Shown here piece by piece: positions 1-8,869 of a stretch of DNA of 64,000 bases; position 1 is the stretch's first letter; each line of letters starts with the position of its first letter. The notes below the pieces were generated by a model. That model was not told where the DNA came from, made no database searches, and was given only the letters and a program-made list of their open reading frames with translations. This stretch comes from Thiothrix unzii (GTDB taxonomy: Bacteria; Pseudomonadota; Gammaproteobacteria; Thiotrichales; Thiotrichaceae). The DNA is taken from contig NZ_CP072793.1 of the NCBI RefSeq assembly GCF_017901175.1, positions 248,001 through 312,000 on the forward strand, written 5' to 3'. The position numbers were made by a program, and so were the translations under genes.

Positions 1-1214
1 AAAACGGTGATGTGGCACGTATTACCCGCCACAAAGTCGATATTTACGATGTGACGGGTGCGAAAGTTGAGCGTCCGGTCAAGCAATCCAGTGCGTGTTC
101 GTTTGCGGCGGATTTGGGTGAATACCGCCATTTCATGCTCAAGGAAATCTTTGAGCAGCCGCAATCCGTTGCCGCTACTTTGGAAGGGCGTTTGGCTGCG
201 GATCACGTGTTGCCGTGTTTGCACGGGGTGAGCGACGCGCTGGAACGTTTGGCGCAAGTTGACGAAGTGCAAATTATTGCTTGCGGAACCAGTTATCACG
301 CGGGCTTAGTGGGGCGTTACTGGATTGAAGCCAATACCGATATTCCGTGCCAAGTGGAAGTCGCCAGTGAATACCGTTACCGTCGCCAGCCACCGCGCAA
401 AAATCTGTTGTTTGTGACGATTTCTCAATCGGGTGAAACCGCCGATACCTTGGCTGCACTCGAAAAAATCAAAGAAAATCATGGCAGTTTAGCCACCTTG
501 ACCATTTGTAATGTGGCGGAAAGCTCGTTGATCCGCGAATCGGATTTAGCCTTGATGACGGTTGCCGGGCCGGAAATCGGGGTGGCTTCCACTAAAGCCT
601 TTACCACGCAACTGGTTGCTTTGCAGTTGCTGATGGTATTGCTGATGCAAGCCAAAGGTGCGGATGCGGGCAAGATCGCTAAGATCGTGGATGATTTGCG
701 TAAATTGCCTGCTTTAATTGAGCAAGCTTTGGATTTGAATGCCACGATTGAAAAGCTTGCTGAGCATTTTATTGAGAAACACCACGCGCTATTTTTAGGG
801 CGCGGTGAGTTGTACCCGATTGCGATGGAAGGTGCGCTCAAACTCAAGGAAATTTCCTACATTCACGCCGAAGCTTACCCCGCAGGTGAACTCAAGCATG
901 GCCCGTTGGCGTTAGTCGATAGTGAGATGCCGATTGTCACGGTAGCACCCAACACTGCCTTGCTGGAGAAGTTAAAATCCAACTTGGAAGAAGTGCGTTC
1001 GCGCGGCGGTGTGTTGTACGTGTTTGCAGATCGTGAGGCACACATTCAGGAGGCGGATAATTTGCACGTATTGGAAATGCCGCATGTCCCGGAGTTACTG
1101 GCTCCGATTGTTTACACCCTGCCGTTGCAACTGCTGTCTTACCATGTCGCAGTCCAAAAAGGTACGGATGTGGATAAGCCGCGCAATTTAGCGAAGTCGG
1201 TAACGGTTGAGTAG
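1..1214 (+). CDS. glmS: glutamine-fructose-6-phosphate aminotransferase, C-terminal part (cut by window start)
   Basis: GlmS makes glucosamine-6-phosphate from fructose-6-phosphate and glutamine, the first step toward UDP-GlcNAc for peptidoglycan and LPS. About 403 residues are visible, opening in frame at base 3. The family is about 610 residues, so the N-terminal glutaminase domain with its catalytic Cys lies outside the window. Both SIS sugar-isomerase domains are present: the first carries [10 protein letters not shown] and SQSGETADT, the second [20 protein letters not shown] and [13 protein letters not shown]. The C-terminus [11 protein letters not shown] is the family's conserved ending. 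No U-tract terminator follows; a 7-bp hairpin at 1308-1327 precedes the next gene. Confidence 0.97.
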   Translation, partial: NGDVARITRHKVDIYDVTGAKVERPVKQSSACSFAADLGEYRHFMLKEIFEQPQSVAATLEGRLAADHVLPCLHGVSDALERLAQVDEVQIIACGTSYHAGLVGRYWIEANTDIPCQVEVASEYRYRRQPPRKNLLFVTISQSGETADTLAALEKIKENHGSLATLTICNVAESSLIRESDLALMTVAGPEIGVASTKAFTTQLVALQLLMVLLMQAKGADAGKIAKIVDDLRKLPALIEQALDLNATIEKLAEHFIEKHHALFLGRGELYPIAMEGALKLKEISYIHAEAYPAGELKHGPLALVDSEMPIVTVAPNTALLEKLKSNLEEVRSRGGVLYVFADREAHIQEADNLHVLEMPHVPELLAPIVYTLPLQLLSYHVAVQKGTDVDKPRNLAKSVTVE

Positions 1215-1379
1215 TATTGAAAAACCCTATGATGGGGGCGCGTAAGCATTGAATCCCTTGTATATCCGTGAGGGTATTATTTCAGTACAATCTTATATTC
1301 TAATAAACCAGCGGCTCGTTCCGCTGGTGTCTGTTTAGGGTTATGCGTTTTCAATCTACGGTCGGAGGTAAACACCGTA

Positions 1380-3155
1380 ATGGGTAATTGGTTTGTGTCA
1401 CTGTTAGGTGACTGGAAAGAGCGTTTCACGCCTTACAGGAGTTGGTTGGGTGAGCTGAAAAATCCTGAGGTATTAAAAGCAGATGCGATGGCGGGTTTGA
1501 CCGTGGCTCTGGTTTTGATCCCTCAGTCAATGGCTTACGCACAATTGGCGGGCTTGCCTGCGTATATCGGCTTATATGCTTCCTTTTTGCCGGTCATGGT
1601 GGCGGCGATTTTCGGTTCTTCGCGCCAATTGGGTACGGGGCCGGTAGCGGTAGTGTCGTTAATGTCGGCAGCAGCCATGCAGCCGTTCGCTTTGCAGGGT
1701 TTGCCGATTGAAGCCATCGTGGTGTATTCCGCGTTGTTAGCGTTGATGATCGGGATATTCCAGTTGTCATTGGGCTTATTGCGTTTGGGTATCTTGGTCG
1801 ACTTTTTATCGCATCCGGTGGTGGTGGGTTTCACCAATGCTGGGGCGTTGATTATTGCCACCTCGCAAGTGCCAAAAATCTTTGGACTGAATATTAAGGC
1901 GGATCAGTTTGATCATTCTTATGAGTTCTGGTGGGCAACGATTGCAGCTTTGCCTGATACCAAAGTGACAACGTTTGTGATTGGTGCATTTGCCTTAACG
2001 ACCCTGATGGTATTGAAAAAGTACGCACCACGGTTGCCGGGGGTATTAATTACGGTGGTGTTGACCACGGTGTTGTCGTGGGCGGTTGATTACAAAGGCA
2101 TGGGTGGTAGCGTCATTGGTACGATCCCTGAAGGTTTGCCGACATTCTCGTTACCGTTCATTGAAATGGATGTTAAAACCTTCATGTCACTGGCAACGAC
2201 AGCGGTGGTTATTGGTTTGATTGGTTTCGTGGAGGCGATTTCCATTGCCAAGGCGATGGCTTCTCAGACGCGCCAACGTTTATCAGCTAATCAGGAATTG
2301 GTTGGGCAAGGTCTATCAAACATTACCTCCGGGGTGTTTGGCGGGTACGCGGTATCCGGTTCCTTCTCGCGTTCAGCGGTTAACTTTGCGGCGGGTGCTG
2401 TCACAGGCTTCTCTTCCGTGGTGACGGGTTTGCTGGTGGCATTGACCTTGTTGTTCTTAACGCCATTACTGTATCACCTGCCACAAGCAACGTTGGCAGC
2501 GGTTATTATTATGGCAGTGGTTAACTTGGTTAAGATCGCACCGATTAAGCACGCTTGGAAAGTCGAACCGCACGATGGTGTGGTGGCGGTAGTCACGTTC
2601 TTTGCAACATTGGCCTTCGCGCCGCACTTGGATAAAGGTATTCTGTTGGGTGTGGTGTTGTCATTGGGCTTGTTCTTGTATCGCACCATGAGTCCTAACC
2701 TGGTGGAAGTGGCACGTCACGAAGACGGTTCGATGCGTGATGCGCAAGCACATGGCTTAAAAACCAGCGATAGCATTGCTGTTTACCGCTTTGACGGGGA
2801 TTTGTATTTTGCCAATACCGGTTATTTGGAAGGTAAATTACTCAACAATGTAGCGCAAAAACCTAACCTGAAAGCCTTGGTGCTGGATATGGAATCCATT
2901 GACCAGATTGATTCGACCGGCGAGGAAATGCTTGAAAAGCTTGCCGATCGTTTGAAATTTGCAGGCATTGAGTTCTACATTGCGCGGGTAAAACTGCGTG
3001 TGTATCAAGCATTCCAGCGTTCTGGTTTGGCGCAGCACATTGGCGAAGAGCGTTTCTTCCGTGAACGTAAGTTTGCGATTCAGTACGCTAAAGAGCAGTT
3101 GGGTGATGCGATTGATATTGAACCATTACAGCACTTTACTCCGGCGAAAGCCTGA
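1380..3155 (+). CDS. SulP-family anion (sulfate/bicarbonate) permease with STAS domain
   Basis: Inner-membrane secondary transporter of the SLC26/SulP family, 591 residues, the usual length. The sulfate-transporter signature lies around residues 48-75 (IPQSMAYAQLAGLPAYIGLY), followed by many hydrophobic segments to about residue 440. A C-terminal cytoplasmic STAS domain covers about 463-565 and contains an IDSTG motif like the phosphorylatable site of anti-sigma antagonists. GGAGGT stands about ten bases before the ATG. The gene stands alone between glmS and a strong terminator. The substrate cannot be told from sequence; sulfate or bicarbonate are the usual ones for bacterial members. Confidence 0.93.
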   Translation: MGNWFVSLLGDWKERFTPYRSWLGELKNPEVLKADAMAGLTVALVLIPQSMAYAQLAGLPAYIGLYASFLPVMVAAIFGSSRQLGTGPVAVVSLMSAAAMQPFALQGLPIEAIVVYSALLALMIGIFQLSLGLLRLGILVDFLSHPVVVGFTNAGALIIATSQVPKIFGLNIKADQFDHSYEFWWATIAALPDTKVTTFVIGAFALTTLMVLKKYAPRLPGVLITVVLTTVLSWAVDYKGMGGSVIGTIPEGLPTFSLPFIEMDVKTFMSLATTAVVIGLIGFVEAISIAKAMASQTRQRLSANQELVGQGLSNITSGVFGGYAVSGSFSRSAVNFAAGAVTGFSSVVTGLLVALTLLFLTPLLYHLPQATLAAVIIMAVVNLVKIAPIKHAWKVEPHDGVVAVVTFFATLAFAPHLDKGILLGVVLSLGLFLYRTMSPNLVEVARHEDGSMRDAQAHGLKTSDSIAVYRFDGDLYFANTGYLEGKLLNNVAQKPNLKALVLDMESIDQIDSTGEEMLEKLADRLKFAGIEFYIARVKLRVYQAFQRSGLAQHIGEERFFRERKFAIQYAKEQLGDAIDIEPLQHFTPAKA

Positions 3156-3182
3156 TAAATAAAGCGTAATGAATTGAAGGAG

Positions 3183-3208
3183 AGGCCACTTAGCGTGGCC
3201 TTTCTTTT
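3183..3208 (+). terminator. Rho-independent terminator of the SulP gene
   Basis: A perfect 7-bp stem AGGCCAC/GTGGCCT (3183-3189 with 3195-3201) closes a 5-base loop and runs into TTTCTTTT. It begins about 28 bases after the SulP stop codon. Confidence 0.85.
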
Positions 3209-3232
3209 GTTTGCTGCACCAGCGGCTGTGTG

Positions 3233-3571
3233 CTAGTCCATTGCCACGCGGATAACGTTATCCGCATCCGTTTCCACATGGAAATCGGTCTGTTTGGTTT
3301 TATTATCCAAACTGATGGTGGCGCGGTAAAAGCCGGGGGATAGTAGTACCGTGCCAGTATGTCGGGGAAGTACGGCAGCGGGATGTTGCCGGTCATTAAC
3401 ACTAAAAATTGTCCAGTTGGCTTCTTGCAATGCCGGTTGACCGTTTAACGTTGCCACTAACCGCACTTTACTGGTGAGATTAGCGTGAGCAACGTTGCAT
3501 ATACTGCTGGTAGCCATCAGCACAAAAGCTAGCCCCGCAGCAGTAATCATACGGGAATAATGCGCCTGCAT
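3233..3571 (-). CDS. small secreted protein of unknown function
   Basis: 112 residues with an N-terminal signal peptide: a charged start, a hydrophobic stretch at about residues 9-24, and a likely signal peptidase I site after AHA at about residue 30. The mature part of about 80 residues looks like beta strands and includes LSPGFYRATISLDNKTKQ, reminiscent of small periplasmic Ig-like or carboxypeptidase-regulatory-like folds, but no family is recognised. The start is well supported by AGGAGGG a few bases upstream. It faces the SulP gene and its 3' end lies just beyond that gene's terminator. The gene is probably real; no function is proposed. Confidence 0.7.
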   Translation of the reverse strand: MQAHYSRMITAAGLAFVLMATSSICNVAHANLTSKVRLVATLNGQPALQEANWTIFSVNDRQHPAAVLPRHTGTVLLSPGFYRATISLDNKTKQTDFHVETDADNVIRVAMD

Positions 3572-3672
3572 ATCTTCCCTCCTTACGCTTGGTTGTTGTT
3601 TTCAAAAGGTGGTTGTGAATACTAACTGAATGTGACCTTAGCATAAGAAATGTGCAAATACTAGGCGATTTT

Positions 3673-3698
3673 CCGAGGGCATTCCCTCGGTTTTATTT
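3673..3698 (+). terminator. hairpin with plus-strand U-tract immediately beyond moaC
   Basis: CCGAGGG (3673-3679) pairs with CCCTCGG (3684-3690) over a 4-base loop and is followed by TTTTATTT on the plus strand. The nearest coding end is moaC on the minus strand, whose stop is at 3699. For that gene the T-run lies on the wrong side, so this is a plus-strand terminator by structure. It may stop antisense transcription into moaC. Confidence 0.5.
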
Positions 3699-4181
3699 CT
3701 ATTTGATCGAAGACCAATTGCCGGATTTACCACCTGATTTGTGCAGCAGGTGAATATTTTCCATGATCATGCCTTTATCCACCGCTTTACACATATCGTA
3801 TATGGTCAATAAGGTGATTTGTACGGCGGTGAGTGCTTCCATTTCCACCCCGGTTTGCCCGTGGGTTTCGGCGGTAACAGTGCAATCAATACTGGGCGGG
3901 TCAGTTTGCGGGGTTAATGCCACGTCAACATGAGTGAGAGCCAAGGGGTGGCATAACGGAATGAGATCAGCGGTTCGTTTGGAGGCCATAATTCCGGCAA
4001 TACGGGCGATGCCAAGTACGTCGCCCTTTTTGTGATTGCCTTGCAGAATTTTTTCCAAGGTAGTGGCTTGCATACGGATACTGCCGCAGGCAATCGCCAC
4101 GCGCTTGGTGGATGCTTTATCGCCAACATCCACCATATGCGCTTGCCCTTGGGCATTAAAGTGCGTTAACTCATCCGGCAT
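3699..4181 (-). CDS. moaC: cyclic pyranopterin monophosphate synthase (molybdenum cofactor biosynthesis)
   Basis: MoaC converts the MoaA product 3',8-cH2GTP to cyclic pyranopterin monophosphate, the first stable molybdopterin intermediate. At 160 residues it is full length. The family core [14 protein letters not shown] spans residues 67-80 and VEMEALTAV starts at 112. K52, H78, D129 and K132 stand one residue after the catalytic K51, H77, D128 and K131 of the E. coli enzyme. Its ATG overlaps the stop of the upstream protease gene by one base (TAATG), which suggests translational coupling. No other mo-cofactor genes are in the window. Confidence 0.96.
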   Translation of the reverse strand: MPDELTHFNAQGQAHMVDVGDKASTKRVAIACGSIRMQATTLEKILQGNHKKGDVLGIARIAGIMASKRTADLIPLCHPLALTHVDVALTPQTDPPSIDCTVTAETHGQTGVEMEALTAVQITLLTIYDMCKAVDKGMIMENIHLLHKSGGKSGNWSSIK

Positions 4182-5647
4182 TACAAAGTTTTGCCATCTG
4201 CACTTTTGGGTTCAGGTGTGGCTTGGAGGCGGCTTTGCACCAAATCCATGCCTTTGAGGATATTCAAGGCTTCAAACAATTGATAATCCTCTTCAGCCAA
4301 ACCTTTTTTGGCTTTATCCGCATCGGCGGGTTTTGCTTTGTCTGCTGCTGGCTTGTCGTCAGTCACGGCATCTTTATCGGAAGGAGCTTCTGGTTTCGCG
4401 CTGTCTTCAGCAGGTGTTTCTGCTTTTTCCGGTTTTGCAGCATCATCCGCTTGGGTTGGATTAGACAAGTGTTTGCTCAAATCAGCTTCGGACAGCGGGT
4501 CAAATGCACCGTCTTCAGTGTCTTGATTTTCCTTAACTTTTAAAGGCTTCAGCTCAATATCAGGAACAATGCCTGCTGCTTGAATGGAACGTCCCGCCGG
4601 AGTGAAGTAACGTGCTGTAGTTAATTTAACAGCGGTTTTTTCATCCAAAGGTAAGACGGTTTGTACCGAGCCTTTGCCGAAAGTTTTTTGCCCCACGATC
4701 AATGCGCGTTTGTGATCTTGTAACGCTCCTGCAACGATTTCCGATGCGGATGCTGAGCCTTGATTGACCAATACCACAATCGGTGCGCCAGTGATGGAAT
4801 CGCCCTTGTTGGCGGTGTATTCCATTTTTGCATCCTCGACACGGCCTTCCGTATAAACGATTTTGCCTGTTTCTAAGAACGCATCAGAAACACCTACCGC
4901 TGCATTCAGCACGCCACCGGGATTGTTACGCAAATCCAACACAATACCGCGTAAGTTGCCCTTGTTTTCCTTTTTCAGGCCATCTAGAGCCTCGAGTAGG
5001 GCTTCGGTGGTTTTTGCTTGGAAACTGGTGATGCGCACATAGCCATAGCCTGCTTCCAGTAAGCGGCTTTTCACACTTTTAACTTGGATAATCGCGCGTT
5101 TCAGGGTGACTTTAAAGGGCTTGTCTTTGCCTTCACGCACGACCATTAAATTGATGCTGGTGTCGGGTTTACCGCGCATTAATTTGACCGCATCGTTGAG
5201 GGTCATACCTTTAACCGGTGTGTCATCCAAGCGAATAATCAAGTCACCGGATTGCAACCCTGCTTTTTGCGCCGGGGTGTCATCAATTGGGGAAATGACT
5301 TTGACAAAGCCGTCTTCCATGCCGACTTCAATACCCAAGCCACCGAATTCGCCACTAGTGCCGACCTGTAACTCTTTGAACTCTTCCGCATCCAGATATG
5401 AGGAGTGCGGATCAAGACCACTTAACATGCCCCGGATGGCATTGGTCATCAAGTCTTTGTCTTTTACTTCTTCAACGTAGCTGTCTTTGATGCGCGAATA
5501 GACTTCAGAAAATTGCTGAAGTTCATCCAACGGCGGAGCAGCCTGAACCGTTTGTTTGAAAGCAAAAACATTCAGGCTAATGCTGGTTGTTGCACCAATT
5601 AAGATGCCAGCAATCGTGCCAGCCAGAATGCGGTAGCGTGTATGCAT
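4181..5647 (-). CDS. ctpA: carboxy-terminal processing peptidase, S41 family (CtpA-type)
   Basis: Periplasmic serine protease of 488 residues. The ATG at 5647 is preferred over an upstream ATG at 5761 because it has GGAG about ten bases before it and opens directly into a signal-anchor (hydrophobic residues 8-28). A PDZ domain spans about 100-170 ([18 protein letters not shown]). The S41 peptidase core carries the Ser-Lys dyad: S300 in GSASASE and K325 in KTFGKGSVQ, spaced 25 apart as in E. coli Prc. The last 100 residues include an Ala/Lys/Glu/Asp/Pro-rich low-complexity stretch, then a short conserved-looking end. It sits downstream of envC in the same direction, an arrangement common in gammaproteobacteria, and is coupled to moaC. 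Confidence 0.94.
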   Translation of the reverse strand: MHTRYRILAGTIAGILIGATTSISLNVFAFKQTVQAAPPLDELQQFSEVYSRIKDSYVEEVKDKDLMTNAIRGMLSGLDPHSSYLDAEEFKELQVGTSGEFGGLGIEVGMEDGFVKVISPIDDTPAQKAGLQSGDLIIRLDDTPVKGMTLNDAVKLMRGKPDTSINLMVVREGKDKPFKVTLKRAIIQVKSVKSRLLEAGYGYVRITSFQAKTTEALLEALDGLKKENKGNLRGIVLDLRNNPGGVLNAAVGVSDAFLETGKIVYTEGRVEDAKMEYTANKGDSITGAPIVVLVNQGSASASEIVAGALQDHKRALIVGQKTFGKGSVQTVLPLDEKTAVKLTTARYFTPAGRSIQAAGIVPDIELKPLKVKENQDTEDGAFDPLSEADLSKHLSNPTQADDAAKPEKAETPAEDSAKPEAPSDKDAVTDDKPAADKAKPADADKAKKGLAEEDYQLFEALNILKGMDLVQSRLQATPEPKSADGKTL

Positions 5648-5804
5648 AAGTGTTTTTCTCCGGTATTTTGGGCTGCCTGCGTCCGTGTAGACAGATTTGT
5701 TTTTGTCGCGGTTTACGCCAGCGTATCGGCGCAAGTGTACCATTCTGTCGTGAAAATGCACTTGCGTTGTTGTAAAAAAGGTTCAGGTGGTCAAGTCTGA
5801 GTGT

Positions 5805-7004
5805 TTAGCGGCACCAGCGTGCGGGGTTTTGCGGTGTTTTGCCTTGACGAATTTCAAAGTAAAGCCCGTCACGGCTTTGTCCGCCGGATGCGCCAACCGC
5901 TGCAATGGTTTCATTGGCGTTGACGATAGCACCTTCTTTTTTGTACACCGCGCGGTTATAACCGTACAAACTGATGTAGTTACTGTCATGTTCAATAATG
6001 ATCATGTGTCCGTAGGTGTTCATCCAGCCTGAAAATAATACCCTGCCACGCGCCACCGCTTTGACCTTCGTACCACCGGGAGCGGCAATGACTACACCGC
6101 GCCAGCGTTGTTTTTCGTTTTTGGCGGAATCGTAAGGGTGAATAATTTTACCCGCGATAGGCCAAGACAGCGCACCTTTGAGGCTGGAAAATGCTTTATC
6201 AGGAGTGAAGCGGGTTTTAATCGGTGTGGCTGTTGGGCTGGGCTTTTTCTCGTCAGCTTTGGCAGTTTCTTTCTCAGTTTTAGGCGCGGATTCGGCAGGC
6301 TTTTTTTCCGCATTGGAAAGACGGTCAATAATTTCAGCGAGGCTGGCATCTTCAGCACGCAATTTTTCAAGGCGTTTTTGTTTGGAGCGTGCGTCACTAT
6401 TCATTTTTTTCAGGTTATTGGTGCGCTCGGTCAGTGTTTGGGTGAGTTCGGCTTTGTCGCGTTCTTGGGTTTGCTCAAGGTTTTGCAAATACTGACGGTC
6501 TTTGTCGATAGCTGTGCGTAGCGTTTGCAGTTCCGCTAAGGCTTTTTGAATAGACTGGATGCGTTTGACCCGGCTTTTATTCATGTACTCAAAGTAACGC
6601 ATGGTGCGGCTAATGTCGGACGGGTCATCCTGACGTAGCAGCAAGCGTAAGTGCGATTCTTCACCCGCCGAATACAGTGCCTGAAGTTGTTGCGCAAGCC
6701 CTGCTCGTTGCGTGTTTAACTCCGTTTCCTGCTTGAGCTTTTTGTCGTTGGTGGCTTGTAGACGTAACTGGGTGTCTTCGATTTTCTTTTCAGTTTGATA
6801 CAGCCGCTGGGATACCTCGTCTAGCTTTTTTTCGGTGCGCGTGACTTCATCCTGCAATGCATCCGAGGTGTTTTGAGCGGCATTTAGGCTGCTGGCGAGT
6901 TGTTGGATTTCCTGCTGTACCTGTTGTTGGCGTTTAGGGTCGGCGGCATTCGCCAGTCCCGCAGCGAGTAACAGTAGCAGTGCTAAAAAAGAATAAAGTT
7001 TCAT
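5805..7004 (-). CDS. envC: EnvC-like murein hydrolase activator
   Basis: 399 residues with a signal peptide (cleavage near ANA, residue 20), a long coiled coil over about residues 22-240, a Lys/Pro/Thr-rich linker, and a LytM/M23-like domain from about 285 to the end. In active M23 peptidases the zinc ligands lie in HxxxD and HxH motifs. Here the equivalent segments read RGVVIAAPGG and LYGYN, so the ligands are missing, as in E. coli EnvC. EnvC activates the amidases AmiA/AmiB at the division septum instead of cutting peptidoglycan itself. Upstream lies a 260-base divergent intergenic region shared with the ArsR regulator. Confidence 0.93.
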   Translation of the reverse strand: MKLYSFLALLLLLAAGLANAADPKRQQQVQQEIQQLASSLNAAQNTSDALQDEVTRTEKKLDEVSQRLYQTEKKIEDTQLRLQATNDKKLKQETELNTQRAGLAQQLQALYSAGEESHLRLLLRQDDPSDISRTMRYFEYMNKSRVKRIQSIQKALAELQTLRTAIDKDRQYLQNLEQTQERDKAELTQTLTERTNNLKKMNSDARSKQKRLEKLRAEDASLAEIIDRLSNAEKKPAESAPKTEKETAKADEKKPSPTATPIKTRFTPDKAFSSLKGALSWPIAGKIIHPYDSAKNEKQRWRGVVIAAPGGTKVKAVARGRVLFSGWMNTYGHMIIIEHDSNYISLYGYNRAVYKKEGAIVNANETIAAVGASGGQSRDGLYFEIRQGKTPQNPARWCR

Positions 7005-7207
7005 CCGTTAATCGGAATTCCGAGTAGTTATACGTGGTGGAGTCTATCACAAGACAATGATTGTATTGTATTGGTTCAGAAAATGTTGCTTTGGATGACG
7101 AGCTTACGCACAGATATAACGAAAGCCGCTCACAATATCCCTGATGGGGGTGACAGTGAGCAAGGCAAAGTATATTATTGTATTTGTTTATACTAATATG
7201 CTGGTAA

Positions 7208-7230
7208 TGATCCTGATATATCAAGGATCA
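7208..7230. promoter_or_regulatory. inverted repeat, candidate operator of the ArsR-type regulator
   Basis: TGATCCT (7208-7214) and AGGATCA (7224-7230) are perfect inverted arms around a 9-base AT-rich core. The element ends 34 bases before the regulator's ATG. A TATACT -10-like hexamer lies at 7189-7194 just upstream, without a convincing -35. Autoregulation by binding of the ArsR dimer here is an inference. Confidence 0.45.
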
Positions 7231-7264
7231 TCTTTAGGAATATCAAAATTCTGAGTGAGGAAAA

Positions 7265-7609
7265 ATGGGAATTATGGCACTTGGCAGCAACTGCGATTTT
7301 ACAATTGAGGATATGTTGGTCAAGGAAGAGGATATTGACCGTGCTTCCCGTTCCTTAAAAGCAATTTCGCATCCCTTGCGTTTGAAGATATTGTGCGTGT
7401 TGGGTGATAAGGAAGTGAGTGTGCAAGACATTGTGGATAATGTTGGTACATCACAAAGCAATATTTCACAGCATTTGGCAATCTTGCGCGACAAGGGCAT
7501 TTTGGCTTCACGTAAAGACGCGAATCGCGTGTACTACCGTGTGGGCGATTACCGTACTTTGCGTCTGATCAGCATGATGCAGGAAGTTTTTTGTACTGCA
7601 CCGCATTGA
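7265..7609 (+). CDS. ArsR/SmtB-family transcriptional regulator, SqrR/BigR-like (putative persulfide sensor)
   Basis: 114-residue winged-helix regulator. The core includes ISHPLRLKILCVL (residues 34-46), the recognition helix region SQSNISQHLAILRDKGIL (63-80) and the wing NRVYYRV. Metal-binding ArsR signatures such as CxC in helix 3 are absent. Cysteines sit at 10, 44 and 110. The 44/110 pair has the 66-residue spacing of the reactive pair in SqrR (41/107), which forms a tetrasulfide with persulfides; BigR and HlyU share that spacing. A rhodanese gene follows 95 bases downstream, which fits a sulfur-responsive role. GAGG stands four bases before the chosen ATG; an ATG at 7274 is the alternative. 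Confidence 0.85.
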   Translation: MGIMALGSNCDFTIEDMLVKEEDIDRASRSLKAISHPLRLKILCVLGDKEVSVQDIVDNVGTSQSNISQHLAILRDKGILASRKDANRVYYRVGDYRTLRLISMMQEVFCTAPH

Positions 7610-7704
7610 GCGTGCGGTTTAATGCATAAAAAGGTGGTAGAGGGGTTTACGTCATTCTTCGGTGTGTATATCTTTAGCCACTGTTTTTAGCTAAAGGGCT
7701 CAGT

Positions 7705-8130
7705 GTGGAAGAGTATCTCGTTTTTGCCCGCAGCCATCCCATGCTTATGATGGGTTTGGTTGCTATCGTGGGTCTGATCCTCTGGACAGAGTTCAGTCGC
7801 CTTACCCGTAAATACAAGCAAGTAGGAGCTGCACAAGCCGTACAGGTAATGAACCAAGAAGGTTCCTTAGTGCTGGATGTGCGTGAAGACAGTGAAGTGC
7901 GCAATGGTAAAATCAAAGGAGCACGTCACATTCCTTTGGCTCAACTAAAAACGCGCCTCGTGGAGCTGGAGTCATTCAAAGCCAAACCTGTTTTAGTCTA
8001 TTGCCGCAGTGGTAGCCGCTCCGCTCATGCGTGCAGTGTTATCAGCAAAGCCGGATTCCAAGATGTCAGCAATTTAGCCGGTGGCATCGTCGCTTGGGAG
8101 TCTGCTAATTTGCCTATCAGCCAACGATGA
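7705..8130 (+). CDS. membrane-anchored rhodanese-like protein (YibN type)
   Basis: 141 residues. An N-terminal transmembrane segment (about 12-28) is followed by a single rhodanese domain (about 40-138). The active-site loop is CRSGSRS with C100 as the sulfur-carrying cysteine. The upstream LDVREDSEVRNGKIKGARHIPL is typical of the family. Start is GTG with AAGGG a few bases before it. It overlaps grxC by four bases (ATGA) and sits at the head of a grxC-secB-gpsA run, the gammaproteobacterial yibN-grxC-secB-gpsA order. It may take part in sulfur-atom or thiol handling at the inner membrane; the substrate is unknown. Confidence 0.92.
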   Translation: MEEYLVFARSHPMLMMGLVAIVGLILWTEFSRLTRKYKQVGAAQAVQVMNQEGSLVLDVREDSEVRNGKIKGARHIPLAQLKTRLVELESFKAKPVLVYCRSGSRSAHACSVISKAGFQDVSNLAGGIVAWESANLPISQR

Positions 8131-8408
8131 ATCAGGCAGTCATTACCCTATACACCACCCGCTTTTGCCCTTATTGCATGAGGGCGCGGGCGTTGTTGAG
8201 CCGCAAAGGTGTGACTTACTCAGAAATTAACGTTGGTCACGATGCTGCTTTGTGGCAGGAAATGGAAACCGTGAGTGGGCGTGACACGGTTCCGCAAATC
8301 TTTATCGGTGAGGTGCATGTAGGGGGCTATGACGACATGGCTGCACTCGACCGTGCCGGTAAACTGGATACCTTGCTTTTTAATCAAACACCATCCCAAG
8401 GGGAATAA
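8127..8408 (+). CDS. grxC: glutaredoxin 3
   Basis: 93-residue dithiol glutaredoxin with the CPYC active site at residues 14-17 and the TVPQIFIGEVHVGGYDD region that carries the cis-proline and the glutathione-binding GG. It reduces disulfides and glutathione mixed disulfides in the cytoplasm using GSH; gshB, which makes GSH, is 1.5 kb downstream. The ATG overlaps the rhodanese stop (ATGA), and secB starts two bases after its stop, so the genes are probably one transcript. Confidence 0.96.
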   Translation: MNQAVITLYTTRFCPYCMRARALLSRKGVTYSEINVGHDAALWQEMETVSGRDTVPQIFIGEVHVGGYDDMAALDRAGKLDTLLFNQTPSQGE

Positions 8409-8410
8409 AT

Positions 8411-8869
8411 ATGAGCACAGAACAACAAGAACAGCAATTCATCATCCAGCGTATCTACGTCAAGGATGTTTCCTTTGAAGCACCTAATTCTCCGGGGATG
8501 TTCACGCAAGAGTGGAATCCTGACACCAATTTAGACCTCAATACCCACGTTAATCCGCTGTCCAGCGATAATTACGAAGTGGAATTGGCGATTACGATCA
8601 CGGTGAAAAGTTCTGATAAAACCGCGTTTTTGGTGGAAGTGACCCAGGCCGGGGTATTTTTCATCACAGGTTACGCACAAGAGCAAATCAATCATTTATT
8701 GGCGGCATATTGCCCGAACATTTTGTTCCCGTATGCACGTGAAGTGATTGCGAGTCTGGTGTCCAAAGGTAGCTTCCCGGAATTGCATTTGTCACCGATT
8801 AACTTTGATGCGTTGTACGCGCGTCGCTTGCAGGAAGAGCAGGCTAAAGAACAAGGTGCGGCTGAGTAA
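8411..8869 (+). CDS. secB: protein-export chaperone SecB
   Basis: Cytoplasmic tetrameric chaperone that keeps preproteins unfolded and passes them to SecA. 152 residues, normal length. Recognisable family segments are FIIQRIYVKDVSFEAPNSP near the N-terminus and NILFPYAREVIASLVSKGSFPELHLSPINFDALY near the C-terminus. AAGGGG lies eight bases before the ATG. The stop overlaps the gpsA start (TAATG), giving the classic secB-gpsA coupling of gammaproteobacteria. Confidence 0.97.
   Translation: MSTEQQEQQFIIQRIYVKDVSFEAPNSPGMFTQEWNPDTNLDLNTHVNPLSSDNYEVELAITITVKSSDKTAFLVEVTQAGVFFITGYAQEQINHLLAAYCPNILFPYAREVIASLVSKGSFPELHLSPINFDALYARRLQEEQAKEQGAAE

Noticed and set aside
4223-4543. Open frames opposite the ctpA low-complexity tail
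   Set aside because: They mirror the biased Lys/Ala/Glu coding of ctpA and have no start signal or family match.
5648-5761. A longer CtpA with 38 more N-terminal residues
   Set aside because: The extension is polar and would precede the signal-anchor; the internal ATG has the better ribosome binding site.
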